Shown: positions 22,924 through 31,932, numbered from the stretch's first letter. The stretch is DNA of 38,430 nt from Candidatus Bathyarchaeota archaeon (GCA_029879735.1 JAOUPS010000007.1:1-38430); one strand, 5' to 3'. Numbers and translations: made by a program. The notes: generated from the letters alone by a model not told the origin.

Positions 22924-23472
22924 GAACGGTTCAGTTGTCGTCGTCACAAACATCGTAGACGATGACAAGTGAAAGAGTCCCAGCCAAGACAAGTTACAGA
23001 GGCTCTATCGCAATCGTGCAAAAACTGGCTTAAATGTCGTTGTGGCCTCCCTAGGCCGCCTACAACAACAAATCATCAAGGTCTAAAAATGATGGTGACT
23101 CACACGCAAAAACATGTCGACAAAATAGTTAAAACAGAATTAGAAGTAGTAGTGCAGCGTGCTAGGAAAAGCAGCAACTACTTCTGACTCTTAATAGTTC
23201 GTTTTGTTTGTTGTAATGAGCGTGTATTAGTTGTCTTCAGTAGTCAAAACCAAGAAAAAGAAGGATAAGGATGTGAGCTATGCGGCAAAGGCGAGCCACC
23301 TAGATCGCAGATGCTATGGACATATTCACTCTTAAAGAGGCTTTACATCGGGCGACTATGCCTTTCGAGCATCTGCATTGAGCCGAAAGTCGCAGACTAG
23401 AACGTGAAGAAGAACCCGATAAAATTTGGACTTAGGAGCGCGCCGAACATTCTGACTAGCGAGCGCGCTGTT

Positions 23473-24012
23473 CTATTCTAGTCCTTCTAACTTCTGTAAT
23501 TTCTTGTCTATGAGTTTGATTGTTTGGCGCATGTGAGTGCGAAAACTTTTGAGGATGCGTATTTGTTCTTCGAGAGGTTTTCCTTCTAGATTTTTTCCAA
23601 ACGGTAGAAGCTTAAAGCGTGCAGGAGGAGGGGAAGGGAGCTTGGTTCCTAAGACCTCTTGAGCGAATTGACGGAACAGTTTCCCGATGGTCTCCTCCAT
23701 TTGCTGCTGTCTATACAACGCGGTCTCTAGCATTTGTTTTCCCTCATCGGTTATCTCATATATCTTCTTTCTTCGTTCACCCTTGGCTTTCCACCATCCT
23801 TTGATGTATCCTTTTTCTTCCAGTTCCTTGAGCACAGGATATACTCCACCTGACGTTAACTTCCAGAAACCGAAGGTCTCATCCTCAATTTCCTTCATAA
23901 TTTTGTAACCAGTCAGAGCATTCTTGTTCAAAAACATCAGCACCGCTAACTTGGTATATCCCTTCCGCATCTCCATGCCCCACATCTCAGCCACCTCTTC
24001 CGCCTTACTCAT
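23473..24012 (-). CDS. PadR family transcriptional regulator
   Basis: The 179-aa regulator has a PadR winged helix: MEMRKGYTKLAVLMFLNKNA, LTGYKIMKEIEDETFGFWKL, then TSGGVYPVLKELEEKGYIKG and a wing with KGERRKKIYEITDEGKQMLE. The C-terminal part is helical (YRQQQMEETIGKLFRQFAQE) and ends in a coiled-coil-like helix, suitable for dimerisation. ATG 24012 is used; TTG 24051 would run into the promoter region. It is divergent from an ABC-2 exporter, the usual arrangement of a PadR repressor controlling an efflux pump and itself. Confidence 0.9.
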   Translation of the reverse strand: MSKAEEVAEMWGMEMRKGYTKLAVLMFLNKNALTGYKIMKEIEDETFGFWKLTSGGVYPVLKELEEKGYIKGWWKAKGERRKKIYEITDEGKQMLETALYRQQQMEETIGKLFRQFAQEVLGTKLPSPPPARFKLLPFGKNLEGKPLEEQIRILKSFRTHMRQTIKLIDKKLQKLEGLE

Positions 24013-24039
24013 CCAACACACCCAAACTTCATTTACATT

Positions 24040-24059
24040 GAAGGTTAACAATGACCTTC
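24040..24059. promoter_or_regulatory. Inverted repeat, possible PadR operator
   Basis: GAAGGT and ACCTTC with an 8-nt spacer, between the padR start (24012) and a TATA-like GTTAAATATA (minus strand, about 24075-24084). A repressor here would block transcription of padR. Confidence 0.4.
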
Positions 24060-24074
24060 CATCGTAGAGCAGTG

Positions 24075-24150
24075 TATATTTAACTAATATATGTTTTGCT
24101 GCTACATAACGAAAAGGTTTATATTTGACTAATACACGTCTCTGTGCTAC
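24075..24150. promoter_or_regulatory. Duplicated 31-bp promoter block between padR and the ABC exporter
   Basis: Two direct copies, 24075-24105 and 24120-24150, agree at 24 of 31 positions and start 45 bp apart. Each begins TATATTT-ACTAATA and ends TGCTAC. The second copy carries the likely TATA box of the exporter operon, with GAAAAGG (BRE-like) just before it. The first copy, read on the minus strand, gives a TATA box for padR. The tract probably holds both promoters and a repeated regulator site. Confidence 0.6.
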
Positions 24151-24185
24151 AAAATTACGGTGAGACTAAGTTGGAAAGTGATTTG

Positions 24186-25187
24186 ATGATTGAGGTCAGA
24201 AACCTTACAAAGAACTTCAACGGCTTCAGAGCGGTTGATCATATATCTTTCGACGTAAAGAGAGGTGAGGTGTTTGGTTTGCTTGGTCCTAATGGAGCCG
24301 GCAAAACCACGACCATAAGGATGCTGGCCACACTAACCAGGCCTACGGAGGGCACAGCCACAGTCGGCAACTACGACGTGGTGAAAGATGACGATGAGGT
24401 GAGAAAACTCATCGGTCTGGTTTCCGAAAAGATAATCATGTACGATCGGTTAACGGCCAAGGAAAACCTGTGGTTTTTCGGAAGACTCTATGGTATACCC
24501 AAAGAAGTCCTCAACGAGAGAATCGACGAACTGCTAGGGCTGGTTCAATTAGGTGATTGGAAGGGTTCTCAGGTAGGTACGTTCTCATCGGGCATGAGGC
24601 AGAGGATGAACGTGATAAGGGCGCTGCTTAACATGCCAAAGGTGCTGCTCCTAGATGAACCCACATTGGGTCTGGATCCTCAATCCTCCGTCGAGGTTAG
24701 AGAGTTCGTAAAGAAAATCAATAGAGAAAAGAAGACGACGATAATCCTGACAACACACATGATGGTTGAAGCCGACATTCTCTGCGATCGCATAGGCATC
24801 ATGGACCACGGAAAAATCGCCGCGCTTGATACATCAACAAACCTGAAAAAGCTTGTTTCGGGAGACGACACAGCTATCTTAGAACTGGAGATTGCAAATC
24901 TAACCTCCAACATGATCGCGTCGATACAATCCTTAAAGTGCGTCAGCTCCGTCTCTCAAGACAACTCCACCCACATCAAGGTTCATGCTAGTGGTAACGG
25001 GGTTTTCGACACCATAATTGACGCCATAAGAGCCGAGAAGGGCGAGATAAATTCAGTAAAAAATCTTGAACCCACACTTGAAGACGTGTTCCTCCACATC
25101 ACTGGCCACGAAGTAAGAGACAAAGCAGACCAAAAGATACCCATGAGGGCGCACAGGCGTTTCATGCCACGTCGGAGAGTGAGGTGA
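24186..25187 (+). CDS. ABC transporter ATP-binding protein (ABC-2 exporter)
   Basis: The 333-aa ATPase has Walker A GPNGAGKTTTIRM, Q-loop region SEKIIMYDRLTAKENLWFFG, signature FSSGMRQRMNVIRALLNMPK (FSSGM, the usual variant in DrrA/NatA-type exporters), Walker B LLLDEPTLGLDPQSS and switch LTTHMM. The C-terminal 100 residues are the accessory domain of drug/lipid exporters (EINSVKNLEPTLEDVFLHIT). ATG 24186 has GGAAAGTGAT in front; the frame extends to GTG 24144 inside the promoter repeat, so that longer start is unlikely. The permease gene starts 6 nt after its stop. Confidence 0.92.
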   Translation: MIEVRNLTKNFNGFRAVDHISFDVKRGEVFGLLGPNGAGKTTTIRMLATLTRPTEGTATVGNYDVVKDDDEVRKLIGLVSEKIIMYDRLTAKENLWFFGRLYGIPKEVLNERIDELLGLVQLGDWKGSQVGTFSSGMRQRMNVIRALLNMPKVLLLDEPTLGLDPQSSVEVREFVKKINREKKTTIILTTHMMVEADILCDRIGIMDHGKIAALDTSTNLKKLVSGDDTAILELEIANLTSNMIASIQSLKCVSSVSQDNSTHIKVHASGNGVFDTIIDAIRAEKGEINSVKNLEPTLEDVFLHITGHEVRDKADQKIPMRAHRRFMPRRRVR

Positions 25188-25193
25188 GGCCTA

Positions 25194-26390
25194 GTGAACA
25201 TAAAAAGTGTGATCTCGAACAGTCTCAGGATTGCTTGGAAGGATCTAATAGAGTTATTCAGGAACAGGATGGGACTGGTTATGCTCGTGTTAATGCCGAT
25301 ATTCATGATGAGCATGGTTGGCTTCATTTATCCTTCTGACACATCCATGAGCAATGTATCCGTCGCCCTAGTGAACGAGGATGAGGGATACGGCAGCTAT
25401 CCTAGCGCAAGCGCAACGCTCATCATGGCCTTGGAAAACATAAGCAACAGCACAGGTATGATGACCATTACTGAAGCTTCAAGCCTCGATGAGGTGAGGG
25501 AGATGATCCAGAAGGAAGAGGTTGAAGGTGGTATAGTAATCGCCAGAAACTTCACCGTAAGCCTCATGACTGGAAATCAGGGGACAATCACAATCGTAAC
25601 CGACCAATCTAATCCCCAAATGTCAACGTTGCTACAGATCGCTTTGAAGGAAGTGTTTGAACAGATGGGCACATGGTTGGCACAGCAGAATGTTCAAGGG
25701 CTAAGCCCAGCGGTTAACGCAAGCAACTCACTGGCGATCGTGAAGCCATACAGTGTTCAGACAGAAGGAGCTGTTCCAGGACACTTCAGTTATTTCGACT
25801 TCATAGCTCCCGGGTTAATGGCTATGACGGTGATGATGAGCGTTATGACGGGGCTTCCCGCAGCTATCTCTCACGAGCGGGAGGTTGGGACGCTGGACGG
25901 GATGATGGTGGCTCCCATCAACAGGCTTGCTATAATAGTTGGGAAAACCCTTGCCCAGACGGCTAGGGGCATACTTCAAGGTATTATCATACTCGCATTG
26001 GCTGTGGCTTTGTTCGGCGTCACCATTCACGGAAACATTCTGCTAATCTTCGCATTGTTGTTCTTGGGGGTGTTCAGTTTCGTTGGCCTCGGCGTTGTGG
26101 TAACGTCCTTTGCGAAGGATCAGGAGACAGCCATGATGGTAATGATGACCCTGATGTTTCCTATGATGTTCCTCAGCGGCGTGTTCTTCCCGATACAGCA
26201 GATGCCATGGTACATGCAGGGTATCTCAAAATTTCTGCCACTGACCTACGTATCCACAGCTCTAAGGAAGGTTATGGTGCTTGGAGCGGGCGTGTCCATG
26301 ATAACGACTGAGCTCGCGGTGCTGATAGGATTTGGGATCGTCATGACGGCAATAGCGGTGCCGGTGTTCAGGAGAGCCATGACCCGGTAG
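25194..26390 (+). CDS. ABC-2 type transporter permease
   Basis: Membrane partner (398 aa) of the ATPase. One N-terminal transmembrane helix (about 25-47, MGLVMLVLMPIFMMSMVGFI), a large extracytoplasmic domain (about 48-205), then five or so helices from 210 onward, including MAMTVMMSVMTGLPAAISHE with the conserved E-R-E-V-G-T-L (coupling helix), and FPMMFLSGVFFPIQQMPWYM near the end: the ABC2_membrane/YhgE-like layout. GTG start with GAGGTGAGG leader. Exports drugs, lipids or peptides; substrate unknown. Probably repressed by the divergent PadR. Confidence 0.92.
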   Translation: MNIKSVISNSLRIAWKDLIELFRNRMGLVMLVLMPIFMMSMVGFIYPSDTSMSNVSVALVNEDEGYGSYPSASATLIMALENISNSTGMMTITEASSLDEVREMIQKEEVEGGIVIARNFTVSLMTGNQGTITIVTDQSNPQMSTLLQIALKEVFEQMGTWLAQQNVQGLSPAVNASNSLAIVKPYSVQTEGAVPGHFSYFDFIAPGLMAMTVMMSVMTGLPAAISHEREVGTLDGMMVAPINRLAIIVGKTLAQTARGILQGIIILALAVALFGVTIHGNILLIFALLFLGVFSFVGLGVVVTSFAKDQETAMMVMMTLMFPMMFLSGVFFPIQQMPWYMQGISKFLPLTYVSTALRKVMVLGAGVSMITTELAVLIGFGIVMTAIAVPVFRRAMTR

Positions 26391-26447
26391 GGCTGAACCT
26401 CATGCATGCATGTACCAACCCATAAAGTTGATGTGAGGTTGCTAGAT

Positions 26448-26636
26448 ATGTATGGAAAACCGCCATTAATAGAATGTAAACACTGTGGTTTAACCATACC
26501 AAAAAAGAAGAGAAGAGAACATCTAAAAAGGGCTCATAGGATATCAGTCGGTTTGAAGGGGTGGATAGGCAAGCATTTCAGAGAACGCAAGTGGAAACAT
26601 GGCTGGAAAAAACCGTCAATAATAGAGCTTGAATAG
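26448..26636 (+). CDS. Small C2H2 zinc-finger-like protein
   Basis: The 62-aa protein has ECKHCGLTIPKKKRREHLKR followed by AH, a C-x2-C-x12-H-x4-H zinc finger, and a strongly basic C-terminal half (GKHFRERKWKHGWKKP). It is likely to bind nucleic acid. ATG 26448 has GTGAGGTTG about 7 nt upstream, which decides it over ATG 26406. It follows the exporter permease by 57 nt on the same strand, so readthrough is possible. No exact family is named. Confidence 0.68.
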   Translation: MYGKPPLIECKHCGLTIPKKKRREHLKRAHRISVGLKGWIGKHFRERKWKHGWKKPSIIELE

Positions 26637-26655
26637 AAAAACCACTCGATTACGG

Positions 26656-26671
26656 GAAAAGCATGCTTTTC
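26656..26671. repeat. Perfect 16-bp palindrome
   Basis: GAAAAGCATGCTTTTC is fully self-complementary and lies 20 nt after the stop of the zinc-finger gene. It may form a hairpin at the end of the exporter/zinc-finger transcript or act as a dimeric regulator site. The palindrome is followed by TAGAAG, not by a T-run. Confidence 0.6.
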
Positions 26672-26841
26672 TAGAAGTCATAGTGCACGCTTTGCAACGT
26701 CATCGCGCGTGCGGAGATGTCTCCGACAGCTATACCAAAAACCTTTTCCTCTGTCTTTTGTTTTCAGTTCAGCTTCATTCTAATCTGCGTTTGAATTTGT
26801 GAGAATTCCTTTAATAATGTTTGTTGCCTAACCAATATGGA

Positions 26842-27372
26842 ATGGTGAATCGTCAGATGGGCTATTTGGCCGCTTGGAAAGTTTTAGAAGAGATGATTAC
26901 CGATTTCCGGAAAAGAGGGATGACAGTTCCAGCAGATGTCATAAACGATTTAAGGTCTGCGAAAACTCTGATTAATGTTTTAAGAGCTGATCCGACCCGT
27001 ATAGACACCCGTCAAAAGGTTGATGAATATCTTCGCACTGTGGAGTCTTATCTTGTTTCTGAGGGACAGAAGAGGTTCGGAACGGAGTATGTGGATGAGT
27101 GGCTCAAACGTCTGGATGAAGGAAGCAAGAGAGTTTTTGAAGAAGAAGAGGAGACGAGGTTTATTCCGGGGCTTCCGCGTGAGCAGAAGTGGATTCGGGT
27201 TAGACCCTCAGACGAGTTGCCCTTGGAGAAAATAATGGAGCTGGCTGACGAGTTAGGTCTTTCATGTGATGTGCAAGACGACGGCTGCTTGCTTGTTTGC
27301 GGCGAAGACGAACGACTAAAGGATTTTTTAAAGAAAATGGCTACAAGATATGGTTTAAGAGCTGAAAAATAG
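26842..27372 (+). CDS. DUF2096 family protein
   Basis: Soluble protein of 176 aa. It begins with helices GYLAAWKVLEEMITDFRKRG and VPADVINDLRSAKTLINVLR, then DTRQKVDEYLRTVESYLVSE, and ends in an alpha/beta part (RVRPSDELPLEKIMELADEL, CDVQDDGCLLVCGEDERLKD). This is the archaeal DUF2096 pattern from memory; function is unknown. ATG 26842 is preferred, fitting a leaderless transcript from the TTTAATAAT box at about 26810-26818; the alternative ATG 26857 has a GGTGA leader, and a TTG at 26821 is also in frame. It lies upstream of smc on the same strand, 246 bp apart. Confidence 0.78.
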   Translation: MVNRQMGYLAAWKVLEEMITDFRKRGMTVPADVINDLRSAKTLINVLRADPTRIDTRQKVDEYLRTVESYLVSEGQKRFGTEYVDEWLKRLDEGSKRVFEEEEETRFIPGLPREQKWIRVRPSDELPLEKIMELADELGLSCDVQDDGCLLVCGEDERLKDFLKKMATRYGLRAEK

Positions 27373-27469
27373 AGCGCGCGCTAGATCGTATGTGTGCCAT
27401 ATATATAGCTAGATGTCTAAAAATCTTATATTCCCATATACAGATAGAATTCTCATCTGTAGAAGACAT

Positions 27470-27564
27470 CTATAAGAAAAATCTATAGACAAATGGGCTC
27501 TCGGGGTGGGAAATAAACGCATAAAGTCTTACCCTGCGGGTTTATCTATAGAAAAATCTTATAG
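27470..27564. promoter_or_regulatory. Repeated 19-bp inverted repeats upstream of smc
   Basis: CTATAAGAAAAATCTATAG at 27470-27488 and CTATAGAAAAATCTTATAG at 27546-27564. Both have CTATA/TATAG arms and a 9-nt spacer, and start 76 bp apart. A partial third copy of the core (AAAAATCTTATA) lies at about 27419-27430. The downstream copy is 55 nt before the smc ATG, overlapping where a TATA box should be. They could be operators or architectural sites. Confidence 0.55.
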
Positions 27565-27618
27565 AATTGCCTAAAATAACGCAGTCTCTGTGTTTGAGAG
27601 GGTGAGGGCGCAAACTGA

Positions 27619-30600
27619 ATGCCCTACGTTAAAAAAATCGAGCTTAAAGGTTTCAAATCATTCGGACCGAAAACAGTTAAAGTAGTCCTAGATGAAGGCT
27701 TCACAGCCATAACGGGCCCAAACGGAAGCGGCAAAACAAACATTGTGGATGCAACTTTATTCGCCTTAGGAGAATTAAGCACGAGAAGGCTTCGCGCAGA
27801 AAGTGCTGCCAAGCTAATTTTTCACGGGTCTGAGAAGGCCGGGTTAGAAAGGGCGAAAATGGCTAAGGTAATAACACAGTTCGATAATACGGATGGACGC
27901 ATACCCGTTGACACTTCCACAGTTACAATCTCCCGTGAGGTTCACAGAAACGGCCAAAGCGTGTACAGGCTTAATGGCAGAAGAATCTCAAGGACACACA
28001 TTTTAGAGGTTCTTTCTATGGCTGGGGTAAGCTCAACAAGTCAAAACATAATCTTGCAAGGCACGATAACACGTCTTACGGACACTTCTCCGGTGGAACG
28101 CAGAAAAATCATCGAGGGTCTTGTTGGGATAGCCCAATATGACGCTGAGAAGGCTGATGCTGAAGAAAAACTACGGGCGGCAGACATGTCTACGCGGACA
28201 GCCATGGGTAGAATAGACGAAGTACAGAAGAGAGTAGATGATCTTGAAAGGGAACGTAACGAACTCTTAAGGTATGCCTTCATTCAGAACGAGATAAAAA
28301 AGTTTGAAGCAGTGAAGCTGTCGCATGACATAGCACAGACACAAAAAGAAATGAAAGGAACCTCCCTACAGGCCGATAAGGTCAAGAGCAGAGTTGAAAA
28401 ACTAAGGCAGTTGCGGGAGCAACTCAGATCTAACAGAAGAGGGATAGAAGGCGAATGGCGAAAATTAAGCTCAGAAATGGTCGAGGAAGGCGGTTCGCAA
28501 GTATTAAAGGTTCAGATAAAAATCGGCGAATTAAAATCAAGGATAACAGAGTTAACAACCAAAATAAGCTCCGGAAGGACAAGCCTCGAAGGCTTGAAAC
28601 GCGTTAGAGAAAACAACTTCCAGCAATATCAGTCCATCCGGAAGGAAATCCGTGAAAACCGCTTGGGAATCAGACGGCTGAGACGCAAATATGAACGCAT
28701 TTTGAAAGAGATTGCCGCAGAACAAGCTGAACATGATGCTTTTGCAGAAGAAGCGGCTAAGCTCTGGGAAAACCTCGGAGAAAACAGCAGAAAAATCCGT
28801 GAAATCGAACAGCAAATCGACAAACACTACAAGAGGCTTACATACTTAAGGTCCGAACATGCAAAAAACCGAACAGCCATCAACGTGCGTGTAAGAAGAC
28901 TCAAGGACTTAATGGAACGCAAGGAAAGATTCACGGCAACACTCGGTGAGCTAGAGAAATCCTTGGCTGAACTTGAGAAGGTGCAGAATGAACAGAAGAC
29001 TCGGCTGAGAAACTTGGAGCGGATGCTTGAACGGAGAATCGCACAAAAAGAGGCTATAGAAGGGGAAATAACTGAGGCTGGAAAGATAGCTGAGTCCGCA
29101 CGTGAGGCTGTCATAGAGTTCGTGACACAAAAAGAGCTCGCTGAAACAGTGGCAGCTGAGGAGAAAGCCCTCAGAAGCATAGAAGAGCTAGGCGAGCTAG
29201 GCGTTATTCTAGGCGTGTATGGCAGATTACGCAGCCTAATCAAAGTTGCTAAGGCTTATAAGCGTGCAATGGAGGTGGCAGCGGCAGGATGGCTTGACGC
29301 AATAGTTGTAAAAGATTTTGCCGCAGCTTTCACGTGCACAGAGACGTTGAGAAGGATGAAACTTGGAAGAATCAAGATAATTCCAATTCAAGTAGTGCTC
29401 AAACCTAAGTCCCTGAAAGTCCCGGGAAAAAAGGGCGTTAACGGTGCAGCTCCGTTCTTTATAAAATGTGCAAAAGAGTATGAGCCAGCTGTCCGTTTCG
29501 TTTTCGGCGACACATTGATAGTTTCAGATGACAAGACCGCTTTTGACTTATCCAGTAAAGGCTACCGAACGGTTACGGTCAACGGAGACCTGTACGAGGC
29601 AGGTGGCGCCCTCGAAAGTGGTTACTATCGTGCCCCAATAGACTTTTCCACCATCATCCCAAGCGAATCAGCCATCAAAAGTCTGGATGAAGCTGTTGGT
29701 GCTCTTCAACAACATCTCTCAAGAAGAAGCAGCGATGTGACCTCTTTTGAAGAGGAAATTGACGGAATACGCGTTGAAATTGCTCGACTCTCAGAAGCTA
29801 TAACCACCCTTCATAGGGAAGTAGCCAGAGTCAAAAGAAGCGTCAAAAGGACAAAAGCCAACATCAAACTAATAAGCAAGCATATCACGCGTTTTGAAAA
29901 AGAAATTGAAAACGAAAAAACGCAGATGTGGCTGCACAGGGCTGACAGAAACTCCATTCAGAAAGAAATGCGAAAACTTCAGAATAACCTAGCTGCTCTA
30001 AGACGGAGAGCAGATCCTGCCCACATTCAAGAGATGGAGATTAAGAGGGAGAAGCTGGCGGAAGAAATAATCAGTTTAAGGCAGAAGCTCGGCACAAATC
30101 AAACAGACATTTCAACGCTTCAGTCACAATTCGATAACGTCTTAAGGGTTGGATATAAGAACGCCAAGATTCAACTTGCAAAGGTTGAACAACAGCTGAG
30201 AAAAGTTGAAAAAGAAGTAGAGGCTGCGCTGCAAGAGAGAGAATCGCTAAAAATAGAGCTATCGGAACTGGAAAAAAGCCGCATTGAGCTCTCTAGGACT
30301 GTTTTGTCAGCGAGGGAAGAATCCAAAAAATTCACAGTTCAAATAGATGACATAGACGAAGAACTGCACAAGCTTGACCCGGAATATGAGCAAGCCGACC
30401 GTTTGTTAAACCAGCTCCAACTAAAAATACAAACATCCTTGCTGCAGCTTGGGCAACATCAGAATCAGCTTAGACAATTTGGTTATGAACAACCATTAGA
30501 AGTGACACTGAAACAGGTTGAAGAAGCCGAAACATCAATGAGGATGATGGAGTTTGAACTCGAAAGAATAGGCGCAGTAAACCAGCTTGCCTTGTCCCAT

Positions 30601-31170
30601 TATGCTGAACAAATTTCGCGCTATAAAGAGCTGTCGTTAAGATTAAATGAGCTTGAAAGAGAAAAACAGGTAATCCTACAGTTTATGGATGAAATCGAAA
30701 GCAAAAAACGCAAGATCTTCATGGAAGCATTCGAAAAAATAAATCGGAATCTGCAAAAATACTTCTCAAAGCTCACTGGCGGCGGAATCGCCACATTGAA
30801 GCTTGAAAACCCTGATGAACCGTTCTCAGGCGGCATTGACATGATTGTTCAGTTTCTCAACAAGCCTTCAATAGTCGTGAGTGGAGCCAGTGGTGGCGAA
30901 CGCTCAGTTGCAGCTGTTGCCTTCATATTTGCTCTCAAGGATTTTACCCCTGCATCCTTCTACATCCTCGACGAAATAGATGCACATTTGGATGCTTTCC
31001 ACGTGTCAAAACTAGCCGACCTTCTCTTGGAAGAGTCAGAGAAAACTCAGTTTATAGTCCTTACATTAAAGCCTGAAATGGTTGACAAAGCGCAGAAAAT
31101 CTACGGGGTTTATGAGCGCAACGGAGTTTCAAGCGTTATCTCAGCAAAATTCTTAGAGGTGCCAAGTTAA
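27619..31170 (+). CDS. smc: Chromosome segregation protein SMC
   Basis: Condensin-type ATPase of 1183 aa, full family length. Walker A GPNGSGKTNIVDA (33-45) in the N-terminal head, long coiled coil, hinge at about 525-680 (ELGVILGVYGRLRSLIKVAK, AAGWLDAIVVKDFAAAFTCT, GYRTVTVNGDLYEAGGALES), second coiled coil, then the C-terminal head with signature SGASGGERSVAAVAF and Walker B FYILDEIDAHLDAFH. It dimerises at the hinge and entraps DNA. ATG 27619 follows a GGGTGAGGG leader. scpA starts at the smc stop (TAATGG), so the two are coupled. Confidence 0.97.
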   Translation: MPYVKKIELKGFKSFGPKTVKVVLDEGFTAITGPNGSGKTNIVDATLFALGELSTRRLRAESAAKLIFHGSEKAGLERAKMAKVITQFDNTDGRIPVDTSTVTISREVHRNGQSVYRLNGRRISRTHILEVLSMAGVSSTSQNIILQGTITRLTDTSPVERRKIIEGLVGIAQYDAEKADAEEKLRAADMSTRTAMGRIDEVQKRVDDLERERNELLRYAFIQNEIKKFEAVKLSHDIAQTQKEMKGTSLQADKVKSRVEKLRQLREQLRSNRRGIEGEWRKLSSEMVEEGGSQVLKVQIKIGELKSRITELTTKISSGRTSLEGLKRVRENNFQQYQSIRKEIRENRLGIRRLRRKYERILKEIAAEQAEHDAFAEEAAKLWENLGENSRKIREIEQQIDKHYKRLTYLRSEHAKNRTAINVRVRRLKDLMERKERFTATLGELEKSLAELEKVQNEQKTRLRNLERMLERRIAQKEAIEGEITEAGKIAESAREAVIEFVTQKELAETVAAEEKALRSIEELGELGVILGVYGRLRSLIKVAKAYKRAMEVAAAGWLDAIVVKDFAAAFTCTETLRRMKLGRIKIIPIQVVLKPKSLKVPGKKGVNGAAPFFIKCAKEYEPAVRFVFGDTLIVSDDKTAFDLSSKGYRTVTVNGDLYEAGGALESGYYRAPIDFSTIIPSESAIKSLDEAVGALQQHLSRRSSDVTSFEEEIDGIRVEIARLSEAITTLHREVARVKRSVKRTKANIKLISKHITRFEKEIENEKTQMWLHRADRNSIQKEMRKLQNNLAALRRRADPAHIQEMEIKREKLAEEIISLRQKLGTNQTDISTLQSQFDNVLRVGYKNAKIQLAKVEQQLRKVEKEVEAALQERESLKIELSELEKSRIELSRTVLSAREESKKFTVQIDDIDEELHKLDPEYEQADRLLNQLQLKIQTSLLQLGQHQNQLRQFGYEQPLEVTLKQVEEAETSMRMMEFELERIGAVNQLALSHYAEQISRYKELSLRLNELEREKQVILQFMDEIESKKRKIFMEAFEKINRNLQKYFSKLTGGGIATLKLENPDEPFSGGIDMIVQFLNKPSIVVSGASGGERSVAAVAFIFALKDFTPASFYILDEIDAHLDAFHVSKLADLLLEESEKTQFIVLTLKPEMVDKAQKIYGVYERNGVSSVISAKFLEVPS

Positions 31171-31853
31171 TGGCTGCAACCATTAAAAAACCGTTTTATC
31201 TCCGTCCCCCATGGAACATTCTCTTCGAGTTTCGCAAACTTGAAAAGCTTACTCCATGGAACATCAACATCGCATATTTACTTACAACATTTCTCGAAGA
31301 AATGGAAAAAGCCGGGCAGATAGATTTTAGGGCTTCAGGCGTAGCCCTCGACTCTTCAGCACTCATATACTTGATGAAGTCGAAGCTTCTGCTCAAACTT
31401 GAAGAACCACCGCCGCCACCGAAAGCTCCACAAGACTTTCTTCCCCCACCTCTATTTCTGCCGCTGCGACATGAGTTAACCTCGACAACCATAAGGCATT
31501 TGTTAGAAGTTTTAGATGACGTTTTAAAGGGTGAGAAACTCGTTCGTCCAGAAAAAACCTTTCCAGAGCCGATTCTTCCGACTCCTTCGGAGATTCTGCC
31601 ACAACTAGATCTATACCTAATGGAAATTGAGCTGCAGATGGAAAAGCTCTACACATCCCTTTCGCAGAGGGTGAAAGGCACAGGAATAATAGAGTTTTCC
31701 ACCTTGATGAGGGATATTGGACGGCTGGAAGCCATCCGCACGTTCATTCTTCTGTTGTTTTTGGCGCAAGATGGAAGAGTAAATCTATGGCAGGATGAAG
31801 AGTCTGAAGAGATATACATAGCTATCAACCTTGTTTCCCTAGGATCCAAATAA
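31170..31853 (+). CDS. scpA: Segregation and condensation protein A (kleisin ScpA)
   Basis: Kleisin of 227 aa that bridges the SMC heads and recruits ScpB. N-terminal helices (PWNILFEFRKLEKLTPWNIN, ASGVALDSSALIYLMKSKLL), a proline-rich linker around 80-105 (EEPPPPPKAPQDFLPPPLFL), and a C-terminal winged helix (FSTLMRDIGRLEAIRTFILL, LAQDGRVNLWQDEESEEIYI). Its ATG overlaps the smc stop by one base. It is shorter than many bacterial ScpA proteins but usual for archaea. Confidence 0.93.
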   Translation: MAATIKKPFYLRPPWNILFEFRKLEKLTPWNINIAYLLTTFLEEMEKAGQIDFRASGVALDSSALIYLMKSKLLLKLEEPPPPPKAPQDFLPPPLFLPLRHELTSTTIRHLLEVLDDVLKGEKLVRPEKTFPEPILPTPSEILPQLDLYLMEIELQMEKLYTSLSQRVKGTGIIEFSTLMRDIGRLEAIRTFILLLFLAQDGRVNLWQDEESEEIYIAINLVSLGSK

Positions 31854-31932
31854 TGTAAGCCACAGGTCGCAAACGTGTCTCTTGAAGCTCAAGATCACTC
31901 CCAAACCAAGCATGCGCACTCGTATTATCTTG

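Larger units (their letters stand above)
22308..23472. other. Gene-poor 1.2-kb region with remnants of an integrated element
   Basis: No intact gene is supported between psmA and the PadR gene. The left part carries two decayed coding fragments on the minus strand (22409-22564 and 22618-22857). The middle holds a 13-bp inverted repeat (22884-22923), a small hairpin CATCGT-AG-ACGATG near 22951-22964 and GGCCT-CCCT-AGGCC near 23044-23057. On the plus strand 23089-23187 there is a 32-aa ORF (MMVTHTQKHVDKIVKTELEV and on) without RBS. The last part (23190-23470) has GC-rich runs AGGAGCGCGCCG and GCGAGCGCGCTG and no gene. Confidence 0.55.

Noticed and set aside
22867-22992. N-terminal part of the minus-strand frame ending at 22750 as a genuine gene start
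   Set aside because: Residues before about 45 are Ser/Thr/Phe-rich with no pattern and run through the inverted repeat; only the later part resembles an ATPase.
22969-23187. Plus-strand open frame of 72 codons in the gene-poor region
   Set aside because: No RBS, no recognisable family and low-complexity composition; only described as part of the decayed region.
27470-27564. Possible start of a CRISPR array (two similar 19-mers)
   Set aside because: Only two copies with different internal register, palindromic and AT-rich, with no cas genes; better read as regulatory sites.
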